Shown in pieces: positions 13,301 to 25,400 of a stretch of DNA of 64,000 nt; position 1 is the first letter of the stretch; every line of letters starts with the position of its first letter. Position numbers and translations under genes: made by a program. The DNA is from Edaphochlamys debaryana (taxonomy: Eukaryota > Chlorophyta > Chlorophyceae > Chlamydomonadales), in NCBI GenBank assembly GCA_016858145.1, contig JAEHOE010000038.1, forward strand, positions 496,001-560,000, in the 5' to 3' direction. The notes beneath the pieces were generated by a model that did not search any database, had not been told where the DNA came from, and saw nothing but the letters and a program-made list of their open reading frames with translations.

Positions 13301-15104
13301 GTCCGTGTCCCCGGCTGTGGCGCAGCTCCTGGCGGGTGGGGAGGCGGCGGTGCGGCACCACGTGGCGTTGCTTCAGGGCCGAAGGGACAAGCTGCAGTCG
13401 AGGGTGAGTGGAGGAGGGAAGAGGCGGTTGTGGGGCGGGGGTGTTCGGGAAATGAGGTTGATAGTACGCTGCTGTCTGGTATAGCTGATGGAGGGTCAGC
13501 TGGAGGAGCTGTGCATGGGCCTGGAGGCACGGCACGGCACGGCACGCACCCATACACACACGCCCAAACCCTCCCTTCCACCCCCGCCCCCCCAGCTGGA
13601 GGAGCTGTGCATGGACGTGGCCTCCCTGCAGCTGGCCATCGTGGAGGCCGGCGAGGGGGGCGCATGCGGAGCGGGAGCGGGCGGGGGCAGCGAGGCCTCC
13701 AGCCGCGACGAGTGGTGCGTGGGGGTGTTTCTCCCCTCCTTACCCTGGCTGTCGTAAAGGCCGGACGCCATTAGGCACACGGCTCCGAGCGTGCCCTGAC
13801 GGGCACCTGCCCTGTACCTGAACACGTGGCCGTTGCATTCCGCGTGTCCCCTTGTATTCAACACGCGCAGCTCTGCATTCCCGCACCCCCCCTGACCCTT
13901 TCCGCCATTCCCCTGCCGACCCCCAGGTGGGCCTGCGTGCCCTCCCTGGAGCTGGCCCGCGCGGCACTTCGGCACCTCCTGGAGCGGGCCGCGGGGTACC
14001 GGGTGGCGTGCACGGACGCAGTGGAGCGGGCGGCGCAGCTGGAGCACACGGTGGGGGCAGGGAGCGGGGTTGGGGCGTCGGGGGCGTGGGCCATCGGGAC
14101 ATGATGGTCTAGGGGCTTGGGGGTGCAGTTGGGGTCCCGATGGGTCACCGCTGGGGCCAGGGGGGGCACGTGGTCATCCCGGGGTGATGGGGCCAACCGC
14201 ATGGCTTTGAGCTGTCTCTGCGGACCAACCGCCCCCAACCGCTCCTCAACCGCGAACTGTCAACTGCCGCCACCAGGTCTCGGAGCTGGAGCTGCAATAC
14301 GAAGAGGCCGGCTCGCGCCTCGCCACGCACGCGCTCGAGCTAACCGCCACGCGCGCCGCCGCGCTAGCTGCGGCGGCCGCGCCCGGCCTCACCTGCTCGC
14401 TCGGCGACGCAATGTGCGCGATGCTGCCGCCTCAGCATCCGCGACACCAGTATCAGACGCGCGAACACAACGCCTATCAAAAGCAGCAGCAGTATCAGCA
14501 GCAGGTGCTAATGACGCCGGGCGCGGGGCCGCACGGGCTGCGCGAGGACAGCGGCTGGTTCTCGCCCGGCGCGAACGCGATGCTGGCTTGGCAGCAATCG
14601 TCGAGTTGCTCGGGCGCCGCGGGCCCGGGATCGCTGCGGGAATACTCGGCAGCAGCTTACGCGGCGGCATCGCAGCCGAGCGGTAGGAGCGGGTCGCTGA
14701 GCGGCGGGCGGCAGCGATCGCGCCACTCGGACAGCGGCGGCGTGTCTCTGACAGGTGGCGGGGCGAGCTCGGTTGCCAGGTCCGGGGGCAGGAGGTCTCT
14801 GTCAGGTGGGACGAGCGGAGGAGCCAAGACGCCAAGCACGACTGGGGAGGGGCCCGGCCCAGGGGCAGCGCCCTGGCCGGGTGCGATGGCTTGGAGCAGT
14901 GGGGGAGAGCGAGCGGGCGGGGCGTCGGCTTCTGGCGCTGCGGCCGCAAGCGTTGCGGTTGTGGGCGGCGTGGGAGGAGGCGGAGGCGGAGGGGTGGCCG
15001 AGGGCCGGGGGCTGGCGGGGACTTCGGGCAAAGCGCTGCTGCCGGGAAACATCTCTGGGCGGTTGCGGGAGATCGCTGAGGACGGGGATGGGGACGGGTC
15101 GTGA
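4304..15104 (+). CDS. Kinesin with N-terminal motor and long coiled/low-complexity tail
   Basis: ATP-driven microtubule motor. Twenty-one exons join in phase into 2001 codons plus stop: 4304-4584, 5212-5321, 5564-5799, 5926-6000, 6141-6206, 6648-7085, 7305-7448, 7625-7740, 8118-9003, 9192-9997, 10161-10420, 10579-10747, 11024-11102, 11398-11601, 11847-12197, 12404-12523, 12723-12848, 13047-13403, 13485-13714, 13927-14050, 14277-15104. Motor motifs: HVRPLLPHE near the start, P-loop GQTSSGKT (137-144), switch I NERSSRSH (270-277), switch [10 protein letters not shown] (359-366), then [10 protein letters not shown]; the motor ends near residue 488. A roughly 70-residue Ala/Pro/Ser insert sits between switch I and switch II. 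The tail mixes Ala/Gly-rich linkers with Glu/Leu/Arg-rich segments that look like coiled coil. An N-terminal motor suggests plus-end movement; a kinesin-4-like class is only a guess. Exon 1 to exon 2 is the least certain junction. Confidence 0.85.
6281..6415 (+). repeat. Two intronic echoes of kinesin exon 5's 3' end
   Basis: Exon 5 ends with codons for LEQVVRLLQ at 6180-6206. In the next intron the segment recurs near 6281-6310 and, more diverged, near 6385-6415. The second keeps a CAAGT splice-like junction. They are best read as partial tandem duplications of the exon edge. Confidence 0.65.
8195..8223 (+). repeat. Coding (CACACC) run, Thr-His repeat
   Basis: A hexanucleotide run within kinesin exon 9 encodes four to five Thr-His pairs just after the motor/neck region. 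It is in frame and length-variable by nature. Confidence 0.8.
11095..11290 (+). repeat. Tandem copy of kinesin exon 13 donor junction
   Basis: The sequence spanning the end of exon 13 and its GTGAGTGGGCA donor (11095-11162) is repeated about 130 bp downstream (11224-11290), with a GTGGGTGGGCA donor-like site, inside the same intron. Confidence 0.65.
13500..13620 (+). repeat. Duplicated LEELCM segment inside kinesin exon 19
   Basis: The stretch coding [11 protein letters not shown] (about 13498-13532) is repeated as [11 protein letters not shown] (about 13594-13627). Between them lies intron-like C-rich sequence ending in a good acceptor (cccccag), yet the frame stays open throughout. The intervening part may be a partly exonised intron or be spliced from an undetected donor. 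Confidence 0.6.
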
Positions 15105-16630
15105 GCAGAGGTAGGTTGTAGCTTTCAGGTGTGGTAATGGGTTTCGGGAGGAAGTGAGCAGGCTACCGGTAGAGGGTGTGAGGATGAACAAGTTAGAGGG
15201 TGCGTGCGGTCATTCATGCAGAGATGTACGTGATTGCGTGCTGACGAACGAGCGAGGGGGGCTGCAAGCACGGCGATTCTCATTGTTGTATGCAGGGGTT
15301 AGAGGCGAGGGTTGCTTGTGCGAGGACTGCAGTTGTGTTGGCGGCACGTGGCTGAACGGACGGCGTGCCCCCGGATAGGGCGTGCGAAGCGGAACCGCGG
15401 TTATGGTTCGGTGTTGTTCCTATGGGATGGGTCCACGGGATGAGCTTCACTACCAGATGTGCGCAGGCGTTTGATGAAAGGGAGGCAGACGGAGTGAGGC
15501 AGGCGTCGGGTCATAGCTAGGTTGAGCCAAAGCAAAGCGCAATGCAGCGCAGTGCATGAAGGCAGTTAGGGGGGTGTTGCCGGTCAAGGGCGTCAGTGGA
15601 GCGAGGTGGCCTCGGGGGGTCCCCTTTCCCCCCGGGGAGTTGCTGTCGGCAATGCCCAGTCGCTGGAAGGCAAAGCAGCTCGAATTTGGGTAGTGAGGTG
15701 ATAGGCGGGGCAGACGTGAGGCAAACAAACAATGAAGCGGAGGCGGAGGCCCCGGGCGCCAGCTTGTCGGCGTGACATGCATGTCGCAGACACATGCGCA
15801 GAACCTGGAGCGCAGGTTGGGGCAGGTCGGGTCTGCCGGCCTGCCAATCTGTCGGTCTATCATGTAGCTGGCCCGAACCGCTGAAGAGGAACCGCTGCCT
15901 GGACGTCGCGGGACGCAAGCGTTGCCGTAGATGCTACACTGACTCCGGCCTGGCAGTAGGTGCACTGCTGTAGCCTTTCTGGTGGCACTGAAGACTCCCG
16001 GCAGGCACCTGGGACACTTTGTGCAAAAGATCAACCGGAGTATCAGGGGAGGGCGGGATCTTGTGGTCGGATGAGTAGTTATACTTTCTCCCATGCTACG
16101 TACGCGGTACACCTCTGAATGCATGACGGGCTCTGCCCTCGACAACGGCTTTGCGTTGCTCAGTCGTGACCCGGTGAACATGCATGGCTTTCATGGATGC
16201 GGTACACGCCATACGAAGATGTGATTCCTCCCGACTTCGGGGACACATCTCCAACTCATCTTACTCAAAGCGAAGCTATAGGTACATGCCACCGATCTGA
16301 GCTCGCGCTGGCCGTTAGGTGGGCGGCCAACACTAAAGCGAGCCTGTCGTGGCTTCTCCACAAGCCCGCTCTTCGCCTTTGCGTCCACAAGCGGTGGGTA
16401 CGGTGGGTATGGTATGGAGCTCGCAACTAGGAGTTCGGTCAGGGCATCAACGCCGGAACCGTTTTCGCAAGTTGCACGCGTTCTCGCCGATCGCTGTCTC
16501 GTTACCCACGATAATATGAGGTGCGCTTAGCCATGTATGGGCATTTCAAGGAATGTGCCTGGGCCTAAGCCCCTCGCGCTCGCCCCTCTCGCACGTCCCT
16601 CGCCCCTCGCCATTGGCCCCCTTCGCAGCC
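15105..16630. other. Intergenic: kinesin 3' flank and BTB gene 5' flank
   Basis: About 1.5 kb without a supported gene. The left part should be the kinesin 3' UTR; I find no convincing TGTAA there. A 243-codon minus-strand ORF (15450-16181) shows no recognisable domain and no coding-like amino-acid pattern. The base composition is less GC-rich than in the genes. Confidence 0.5.
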
Positions 16631-18230
16631 ATGTCGCTGAGCCATCGCTTGGAGAGGTTAGCAGGCCGTCCGTCGGGCCTGGTGGTGCGCCCGCGGCCCA
16701 GCGGCGGCCCCGACCAAGCGCTGGTCATCCTTGCTGACGGCTCCATCCATGAGCTGCATGGCTTTCGGCCCAGCGACTCGCAAGGCTCTGGTGTCGGGAG
16801 CCTCAATGTGGGCCCGCGTCTGGCCTCATGGGAGGACGGTGGACAAGAGCAGACGCTGGCGGCGTATGCCCCCATCAGTGACTCGGTCTTCCTCTGCGTT
16901 AGCTTTTCCGGCTCCGTTAAGTAAGCTCGACGCCGGTAACCGGGTTACCCATGTAGCTGGCCGAGCCATCGAGCCGTTCCCTACTGACGGGGATGGCTTG
17001 GCTGCTAGCTTCAAGCAGGTGGCCTCGATTGCCGCCGACGGTCGGGGCGGGTTGTGGGTGGCAGACATGGATCTGATCCGGCGCCTGGACACCCGCAGCG
17101 GCGAGGTGACCACTCTGGCTGGGGCGGAGGCGCTGAGGCCGGATACGTGGTGGGGCATTGCCTGCGACCCCGCCGCCGAGGGCAAGCTGTGGGTGTCTAC
17201 ACAGAGGACCGTGTGCCTTGTGCACACCGAGGACGCTCGTGCGGGTGGGCGGGTGGAGGTGGTGGCTGGGCGCACGGACGCCAAGGGCAGCGTCGACGGC
17301 AGCGGCGAGGCGGCCAGCTTCAATGACGTCAGAGCCCTCCTGCCGGTGCCGGGCGGCCGCCTGCTGATCGCCGACGGCCCCGACCTCCGCTGCATGGACG
17401 CTGGCGGCGCCGTCACCACCCTGCTGCCGCGGTGCTTCCCGTATGTGCCCTCAGTCGAGCCTTGGCACATGGCGCTCCTGCCCAGCGGCGAGCTGGCGGT
17501 GGTGATGGAGGATGCTCTGTATAAGAGGGAGACAATATGCCACCTGGTCCTGATCAGCGGCGGCGACTTTGCACGCCCCTCGCAGCCACCACCGCCGCCC
17601 GCCGCCGCCACGGACCGCCTGCTGAGCCTGCTGGCGCCGCAAGCGGCGGAAGAGGACGGCGGTGGCGGCAGTGGTGAGGGCGGTAGCTCCGCCGCTGCCT
17701 CCCTTTCCGGGGCCGTGACGGTGTGGGTGGGGGACCGGGCCTTTCTCGCGCACCGCTCCGTCCTGGCGGCCGGCTCGGAGTACTTTGCCCGGCTGCTGAC
17801 CCCCGGCGGAGGCTTCACGGAGAGCGGCGCGACGGAGGTGTCCCTGCCCGACGCAGACCCGGCCGCCTTCGCCCAGCTCCTGTCGTACATGTACAGCTCG
17901 GCTATGGGCGTGCCGTGCAGCCCCTATCAGCTCCTGACGCCGCCGCCCGAGCTGCTGCGCCCCACCGCGGCGCTGGCGGGGCGGCTGCTGATGGGCGGCG
18001 GTGCGGTGGCGGCGCTGACGGAGCGGCTGGCGGCGGCCGTCACGCCCGCCAGCGTGCTGTCCGACCTGGCGTGGGCGGACGCTCACGGCATGACGGGTCT
18101 GGCGGAGTGGTTCAGCTCCTACGCGGTGGCCCACCGCAAAGCCTTGCAGCCAAGTGCGCTGGACGAGCTGTCTGACGTGGCACCTCACCTGGCGAGGCAG
18201 CTCCTGCACGCCTTCGCCCAGGCCAGCTGA
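16631..18230 (+). CDS. NHL-like plus BTB/POZ domain protein, frameshifted
   Basis: Intronless gene starting at MSLSHRLERL, supported by the same start in its paralogue at 51980-52723. The first frame runs 16631-16921 and stops at TAA 16922-16924. The second frame carries the rest to TGA 18228-18230, starting at KLDAGNRV. The break coincides with a perfect tandem TAAG-TAAG (16918-16925); one copy would restore one frame of about 530 codons. Order: N-terminal module with VVRPRPSGGPDQ, NHL/beta-propeller-like segment (VAGR, DGDGLAASF, GLWVAD), then BTB/POZ (VTVWVGDRAFLAHRSVLAAGSEYF) with a helical C-terminus. BTB proteins commonly serve as CUL3 adaptors; that role is inferred from the family. 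A real splice over the break is unlikely because it would remove KLDAGNRV, which the paralogue conserves. Either a young pseudogene or an assembly indel. Confidence 0.75.
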
Positions 18231-19403
18231 GGCTTTGCATTCGCCGGGGCCGGCTGACTGCAGCTGGTTGCAAGTCGTGCATGGGCCTGGCTGGCAACCT
18301 CTCGAGGGACACGGAGTTTGGTGAGGGCAGGGGGAAGCTGGTGGGTAACTCCGCGGGTCTCCGCGGTTCGTGGGGTTGGGTAGGTGGCGATAGGAGGTAA
18401 AGTGTAAGCTTGCATGTCTGGGATGCTTGCACGCGGAGGGGCATCTGGACTGGAACCTGCCAGTAACGGCTAGCATGACATGCCGGTATGCAGTACGGGC
18501 AGTACGGGTTGTTGGTCCGGGCACACCAGATAAGGTGGCCTTGGCACTTGATGCGCTGTCTGGCACACGAGTTTACATGGAGGGGTAAGGGATCCGACCG
18601 TGACGGCCTCTCTCTAGAAGTGGTGCTTGGGGCCTCCAAAGGTTGTATAGTAAACGTGGCCACTGTATGGGGACTGCCGGGGGTCTGTGGAAGTGGAACA
18701 GCAGTGTGCAATGGGAGCAGGCACAGGGTTTCAGGACGTCAACGAAGCTAAGATCTCCGTTATGGGCGGAGGCATTCACAGATTCACTTGTTTGGGCCGT
18801 TGTTTTGAAGAGGGTATCACAACAGGTGTGGTGTGTGGCGGAGGGACCAGCTTGGCGTACGCAGGGACCAGAAGGCGGTGTGATGCGCTGGAATGCGTTG
18901 GCCGTGGCAGAGGAATTACTGCATACGGGCTGGCGAAGGCTGACGTGGCACGCGTGGGCCCCCGTGGAGACAAGGTCATGCATGCATGCATGCATGCTGC
19001 CATGCAGGGGTGAATGTTGAGAATCAAGGTCGGGACGAGCCGGGAGGAGGCCGGCTGGCCGTCCAGCACCTTGCGGTAACAAGGGAAGTGCCGCCCAAAT
19101 GAACCTCCGCAACACGGCTCCTCCCTCGCCTGGCTCTGTACGCACGCTAGCAAGCTACCCCGTACGCCAGTTTGCGCTCAGCCTACCTTCCAGCCATCCC
19201 CAGGAACATCCCTACCAAGCCCTGCGCACCCGGCCTCCCAGCACCGCTCACCCGTCCGGTGTTACCCGTTTCCTTGCCGCCTCTACCGCAGTGTCGCTGC
19301 CATAACTAGCATGCCCCAGAGCCTGACCCTTCCCCAGCCAAAGGACAAGGGGGGCGCACTGGGGGGGCTCCCTTTGGGCAACGCTTAAGGCGAGCCATCC
19401 CTT
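18231..19403. other. Convergent intergenic region, BTB / TFIP11
   Basis: Holds the 3' ends of the BTB gene (plus) and of TFIP11 (minus). A minus-strand TGTAA (TTACA at 18572-18576) could serve TFIP11. A short CATG-repeat run lies at about 18977-19000. No gene seen. Confidence 0.5.
18403..18407 (+). terminator. TGTAA poly(A) signal of BTB gene
   Basis: TGTAA, the volvocine polyadenylation signal, lies about 175 nt after the BTB stop codon. The paralogue has one at a similar distance. Confidence 0.55.
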
Positions 19404-22400
19404 TCACCCCTTGGCCCCCCGCGCCTGCGCCAGAGACAGCAGCTGCTCCAAGGCCACCGGGGCCCATCGGGACCCGGGCAGCTGGGCCCGTACGACACCG
19501 GACGTGTTATCAAGTACGACACTGACGCTGCCGAAGCCGTACACCGGCAGGCCCTCGAACACTCGTCCCGCCTTCGGTTGGAACTCGATCCCATGCTCCT
19601 CCGCGAACCGGATGACTAAGTCGCGCAGCGTCAGATCGCGGCTGGCGGCCGCCGCCGCCGCCGCTGCCGCCGCCGCCGCGGCGGCGTAGCCTCCGGCGTC
19701 GGCGCCGCCGCCGGTGCCGTACGCTCCGTACGTGGCCTGGGCGGGGAGCGTGCCGTCCTGCAACGTACAGGTAGGGGACAGTGGTCGGTTGAAGCGAGCT
19801 AAAGCATTCTGCGCAGCATACGAGGTGTACGGCCTCTGCCAGTCCGAACAACCCAAATCCCCAGCGCATCCCCCAACCCCTTTGCCTCCCCAGCCCCCCT
19901 CCCGCTGCTCTTCCCCACCTCCAGCACGGCGTTCATGGTGTTGAGGGCGGCGTTGAACTGCGCCCGCACCCGCTCGTGGTCCAACACGTTCTGAGCGGGT
20001 TAGGGAGCGGAGCACATGCACGAGGGCAGGCAGACTTCGTCACACGACCACGATGTACCGGCTTCACTTGGTATCTCCAGGTGGCCGCTGGCTTCGTCCC
20101 GTGGCCCCCTCCCCGGCCCTCTGCCATCTCAGGGCGTGCTGCCCAGGGCCCCGCCAGAATCTCTGCCCATTCCGCTCCTGCCTCCCTCCCACCTCCCCAG
20201 TACACCCCTCGTGCATGCCCTCGTCCATCGCCCCCCTTGCCCCCACAGCTCAGTCCCAGGGCCGCCAGCCGTGTGAGCCGCCGCAGGATCTGCTTCCAGC
20301 CCCACCCAACCACCCCGGCCTTGGCCCCAGCGTACGGTACTCCGTCCCGTACTCCGTACTCCGCCCCGTACGGTACCCCGCCCCGCACACCTGCGGCACC
20401 GCGCCCTTCCATCCCAGGTACCAGCGCGTGACCTCGTCGAAGTTGGCCCCGTGCGTGAGCCAGTGCTGCAGCACGGCGTGCCACCTGGGGTGGTGGTGGA
20501 GGGAGCGGGGAGGGGAGGGGAGGGCGGGTCTTAGCTGGCAGCAAGCAGTCCGACAAGCGCCGACAACACCACCCAGGCTGCAGAACTCATGAGACCCCCC
20601 TCAGCACCTCACAACAAGCCCACGCCCCGAAACCCCGACCCACTTGGGGAAGAAGGCCCGCTCCAGCAGGCTGGCCATGAGCTGCGGCGGCACCACCTCC
20701 CGCCACGCCATGGCCCAGGCCCAGGGCTCCATCTGCTGGGCCGCTGGGTTGATGTCCATCTGCTGCAGGGCCAGGGCCAGCTTGGGCAGGATGGCCTGAC
20801 AGGGGGGGGAGGGAGGGGGGCAGGCGTGGGGGAGAGGTTGAGGGAAGAGGGGAGCGAGGGAAGGGGCATCACGCCGGATGAGTGGAAGAGTAGAGGGACG
20901 CAGGCCCCTAGCCAAAGGCAGCTGCAGCGGCTGCCACCCCCCGCCCCACCCTGGCCATGAAGGCGTCCCACCCCGGCCCCGCCAATTACCACCACGTCCT
21001 GAAATTATCTGACAGATCTTAGACACAATGATTCTGTTAACATCTGACAGATCTTGGAGATCTTCCGCTGGTGGAAATGCGGGGTGCAGTAGAGGATACG
21101 ACCGGCCCCTCGCCATCCCCCACCATCCCAATGGTGCACCCCACCCGTCCCAACTCCGCAGCCTTCCAGTATTTCCCCTTCCCGCCCCACCTTGGCCATG
21201 AATGCGTCCCAGTCCGCCGCGCCCCACACGCGGTGCCAGGGCGCCAGCAGGGCCAGCGCGGAGCCGTCCGAGGGGTGCCAGGCTTGCAGCGCCACATCCA
21301 GCTTGTGGCGGATCTGGGGGTAGAGCTCCTCCAGGGCCTGGGGGAGTGGAGGGGCGAAGCGAGGGTGGGTGGGTGGAGCGGCGGCGGGAGTCAGAGCTCA
21401 GAGCGGTGTGGCCCTGTGGGGAGAGGCTGTTGGGTTCATGGGAAGGGCTGCGCACTGGGAGCGCGCCGGCGAACGTGCCGCCGCGACATGGGCCCGAAGC
21501 CCATGCGCGTGGGATGAGAGAGGTGGACGGACAAGCTCTCCACAGCATGGCCCAAGAACGGCTCATACGCCTACAACCCTGGCCCCCTTCTCCCCTCCCG
21601 TTCCCCTGCAACAAACCCGCCAAAACCCTCCCATCCCCTCACCACGCCCAGGTACGGCAGCCAGGGGAAGAGCCACGTGTGGATGGGCACGGTCTCCTGC
21701 CGCGGCTCCCACTCGCCCACCGCCCGCCGCAGCTTTGGCAGCACCAGCATCTCCAGCAGGTGTCCCAGGGCCGAGGGGGGGAGCAGGGGCTCCCAGGCCT
21801 TGGGGGGCGCGAAACGAGAGGCGGAGAGGGACGGGAGGGAGGTGGAAGGGTTGAGGTTGGTGGGGAGGGTGGGGAGAACAAGGTGCACATGCAGAGGGGG
21901 CAAAGCATGGGCGCTCAGGGTTTGGCAAAGCAACAGCACTGCTAAGGCCTCCCAGCTTGTTGGGGCTACACACACTCAGAGTCTGGCCTTTACACGAGCA
22001 GCCCTGAACACCCTCAGGAGTCCCTGCTGACTGCAGACAGGACCGCTCCATTCTCCCTCCTCCCTGCATACGCTACCCACCTCGAGCCACGTCAGCAGCG
22101 GCTCGGGGTCGCGCGGCTCCCAACCGCTGAGTACGGCACTCCGTAGCGGCGGCAGTACGACCTCCCACACGAGGGAGGTGTACGGGTCGTCGGACCCGCC
22201 GTCCTCCCCCCCGCCGCCGCCGCCCCCGCCCCTGCCGCCCCCGCCGCTCTCCCCCTGCAGCAGCGCCTTCCACGTCCGCATCTCCGCGGTACCACGGGTC
22301 GGCTCCTGCAGCGGCTGCCAGCCCCGCAGGAGGGCCTGGGGAAGGAGGTCGGGGGGGAGGGCGTCAGTGCAATGAACGGGTCAGACCGGTCACATGCATA

Positions 22401-25400
22401 CTAGGAGCCTCTCACACTCCCACCTGCATCCGCGGGAGCGCCTGCGCCAGCGCCGCCTGGGCAATGCCGTACATGATGTATTCCTCCCTGTAGGCGTACG
22501 GCAAGTACGGCGAATGTTTTGAGTAAGAGGAGGGGGATGCCAGCCAGCCCTTGGAGCCGCCCTTGGTCCCGTCCTCCCCCGTAGAGAGATCTTTGCTACT
22601 TCCAGCCATCGCAGCAGCCCAGGGACAGGTCACGTTATTCCATCCCCTTGACGGAAAGCATTTCGCTGCACACGAATGTTCCTGTTCCCTGGCATTAGCC
22701 CTCGGCTTCCGACATCGACGTTAAGTCGTCGCATGTATGAGCCCTTCCTTTGCTCCGACATCGACCTCGAGCTCACCTGAAGCGGTCCCGGATGGCGCCG
22801 TACGCCGCCGCCAGCTCCCCGAGCGTCGTACTGGCGGCCGGCAGGTCGCGTACTGCCTGTACGGCATCCGCCACCTCCTCCAGCCGCTTGCACGCCACCG
22901 CCTGCCGCGCCTCTTCGTCTTCCAACCGCTGCTTCTCGCGCGCGAGCAGCGTCGCCGTGTCCTGGTGATTGGGCGGGGGTGGGAGGGGTTGGGTCAGTTG
23001 TGCTTTAGTCGAGCTTTATACAATGGGACCCATTGTGGAGTTAGAAACTGAGTGGATCACGTCGCAAGTGGGGGATGCGAGGTGAAGGTTGCAAGGTCCG
23101 CTGCAGTGGTCACCGGAAGCGAAGTAGCGGACACGATCCCCTCCCTCCCAGACCCCGAACCCCGCCCGCCGCCGCCTCCCCCACCTGCTCGTGCCTCAGC
23201 TTGGCGTCCAGCTTCTGGATCCCAGCTTCCGCCAGATCCACCAGCAGGCGCAGGTTGTGCTGCAGCTCGGGCATGGGGGTCTTGTCCCCTGACAGGGGGG
23301 GGAGGGAGGAGGAGGGGGGGGAGGGAGGAGCGGGTGAAGATGCGGACGGGTGAGGACGTGCCAGCTTCTCGAACCTTCCCGCCTCCTGGCCTGGGCCCCG
23401 CGCCACGGGTGGACGGACGGGCTCGCCAACGCGCGAGCCCCTGGACTCTGACGAAGCGGATGTGGCCAGCTCCCAGATGCTGACCCTTGCAAGCTAACCA
23501 AAGGCCAGCTCCTTGGCTGCTGGGCCCCCTTTATCGCGCTGCTCAGCCTCGCTGTCAGGCCCGGTCTCCACACCGGCGCCTGGGCCGCGCAGCACCCGGT
23601 GTCGTACACCCTGTCGTACAACAACACCTGATTGAGAATTCACTTCACGCACCTCCGGCGGTGACCTGCTCCTCGTTAAGGTGCTGCAGGTTTGTGATGA
23701 CCCGCGCCTGAGGCCCCCGCATGTCCAGGATGGGCTGGGCCTGGACGGGGGAGGCGGTGGGGAAGTGAGGGGGCCAGGAGGAAGGAGTGAGGGCCAGAGC
23801 AAGGTGAGGAGGAAAGAGGTAGTGAAAGAGGGAGGCGTCCTGCCAAGGCCGAAGTGAGGCACCTGCTCCCCAGCCGCCGCTCTTCGGGCCACTCAGTGCC
23901 TTTCCCGCCCCGCAACTTTTGCCTGCCCTCGTCTGTACCTCTGCGCACCCTCCCATCGCGCCCTCCCTCCCCTTACCCCCTTAACATCCCTCCCCCCAAC
24001 CCTCACCGCCAGGGGCGTGTCCCCTCTGGACCCCTCCCATAACCCCCCTTCAATCCTCTTCCCCACACAACCCTCACCGCCAGGGGCTTGTCCCCTCTGG
24101 ACCCCTCCCATAACCCCCCTTCAATCCTCTTCCCCACACAACCCTCACCGCCAGGGGCGTGTCCCCTCTGGACCCCTCCCATAACCCCCCTTCAATCCTC
24201 TTCCCCACACAACCCTCACCGCCAGGGGCGTGTCCCCTCTGGACCCCTCCCATAACCCCCCTTCAATCCTCTTCCCCACACAACCCTCACCGCCAGGGGC
24301 TTGTCCCCTCTGGACCCCTCCCATAACCCCCCTTCAATCCTCTTCCCCACACAACCCTCACCGCCAGGGGCGTGTCCCCTCTGGACCCCTCCCATAACCC
24401 CCCTTCAATCCTCTTCCCCACACAACCCTCACCGCCAGGGGCTTGTCCGCGCCGTCCGCCAGCACCTCCTCGGCGGTGCGGTACTCCCGCCGCACGCGCA
24501 CCTCCCGGGCCTTCTTCTTCCAGGCGCCCTTGGCGGGGGCGGCGGCCTGGGGGCGGGCGGGGGGGGGGCGGAGGAGGGACTTGTAAGACAAGAAAGGGGC
24601 CCAGGGGGCGGCGCCCTTGGCGGGGGCGGCGGCCTGGGGGCGGAGAGAGCACAGGGGCACGCGGGGAGATGAAGGTGTACGGGCCTCCGCACCCGGCCAC
24701 TCATCCATCCACTTGCCAATCCGTCGAGCCAGCATCACCAAGGTAGCCCAGGCCTGCGGCTCCGGCGCCAGCCCCAGCCCCACATGGCCTCACCCGGGAA
24801 GCCCCGGTCGCAGAGCCTGCTCTGTCCCGCCATGCCCGTGGCCTCACCCTCGCCCATCCCACACCACCACCCCCTGTCCAACCACCCTCCCGTCCCACCA
24901 GCCTCCCTCCGCCCCCCACCTTGGAGTCCTGGCCACGTGCGCATCACCACCCACCCGGCGGCACGCGTCGGCGAAATACACACGCTTCCCGACCCACCAG
25001 CCTCCCTCCGTCCCCCCTCACCGCCCCTCACCTTGGAGTCCTGGTCGCGCGCCGCCCCGTCCGCCCCCGCCCGGCCGCCTGCGCCCAGCCCCAGCCCGGG
25101 CGGCCCCGCCCCGGCCGGCGCCAGCCCCGGGATCTCCATCTTGGGCTCGTCACGGTCCCCGAAACCCAGCGCCATGCCCTTGGGCCGCAGGCGGGCCTCA
25201 ACGGGTTTGGCTATACCCTGCTTGTTGCGGCCCAGGCCCTCGCCTGTGGGGGATGGGAGAGGGAATAGAGGGGTGCGGTGCATGAGATGCGGGGGGTGAG
25301 ATGCGGGGGGTGAGATGCGGGGGGTGAGATGCGGGGGGTGAGATGCGGGGAGTTGAGATGCGGGGGGTGAGATGCGGGGAGTTGAGATGCGGGGGGTGAG

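Noticed and set aside
15450..16181. 243-codon minus-strand ORF
   Set aside because: No domain, signal peptide or coding-like composition, and it lies in ordinary intergenic DNA.
16921..17018. Intron from GTAAGC to cag in the BTB gene instead of a frameshift
   Set aside because: It would delete KLDAGNRV and the NHL start conserved in the paralogue, and would not return to the right frame.
24005..24440. CRISPR-like regular array
   Set aside because: The units are 71 bp and identical throughout, with no variable spacers; it is a minisatellite inside a nuclear gene intron.
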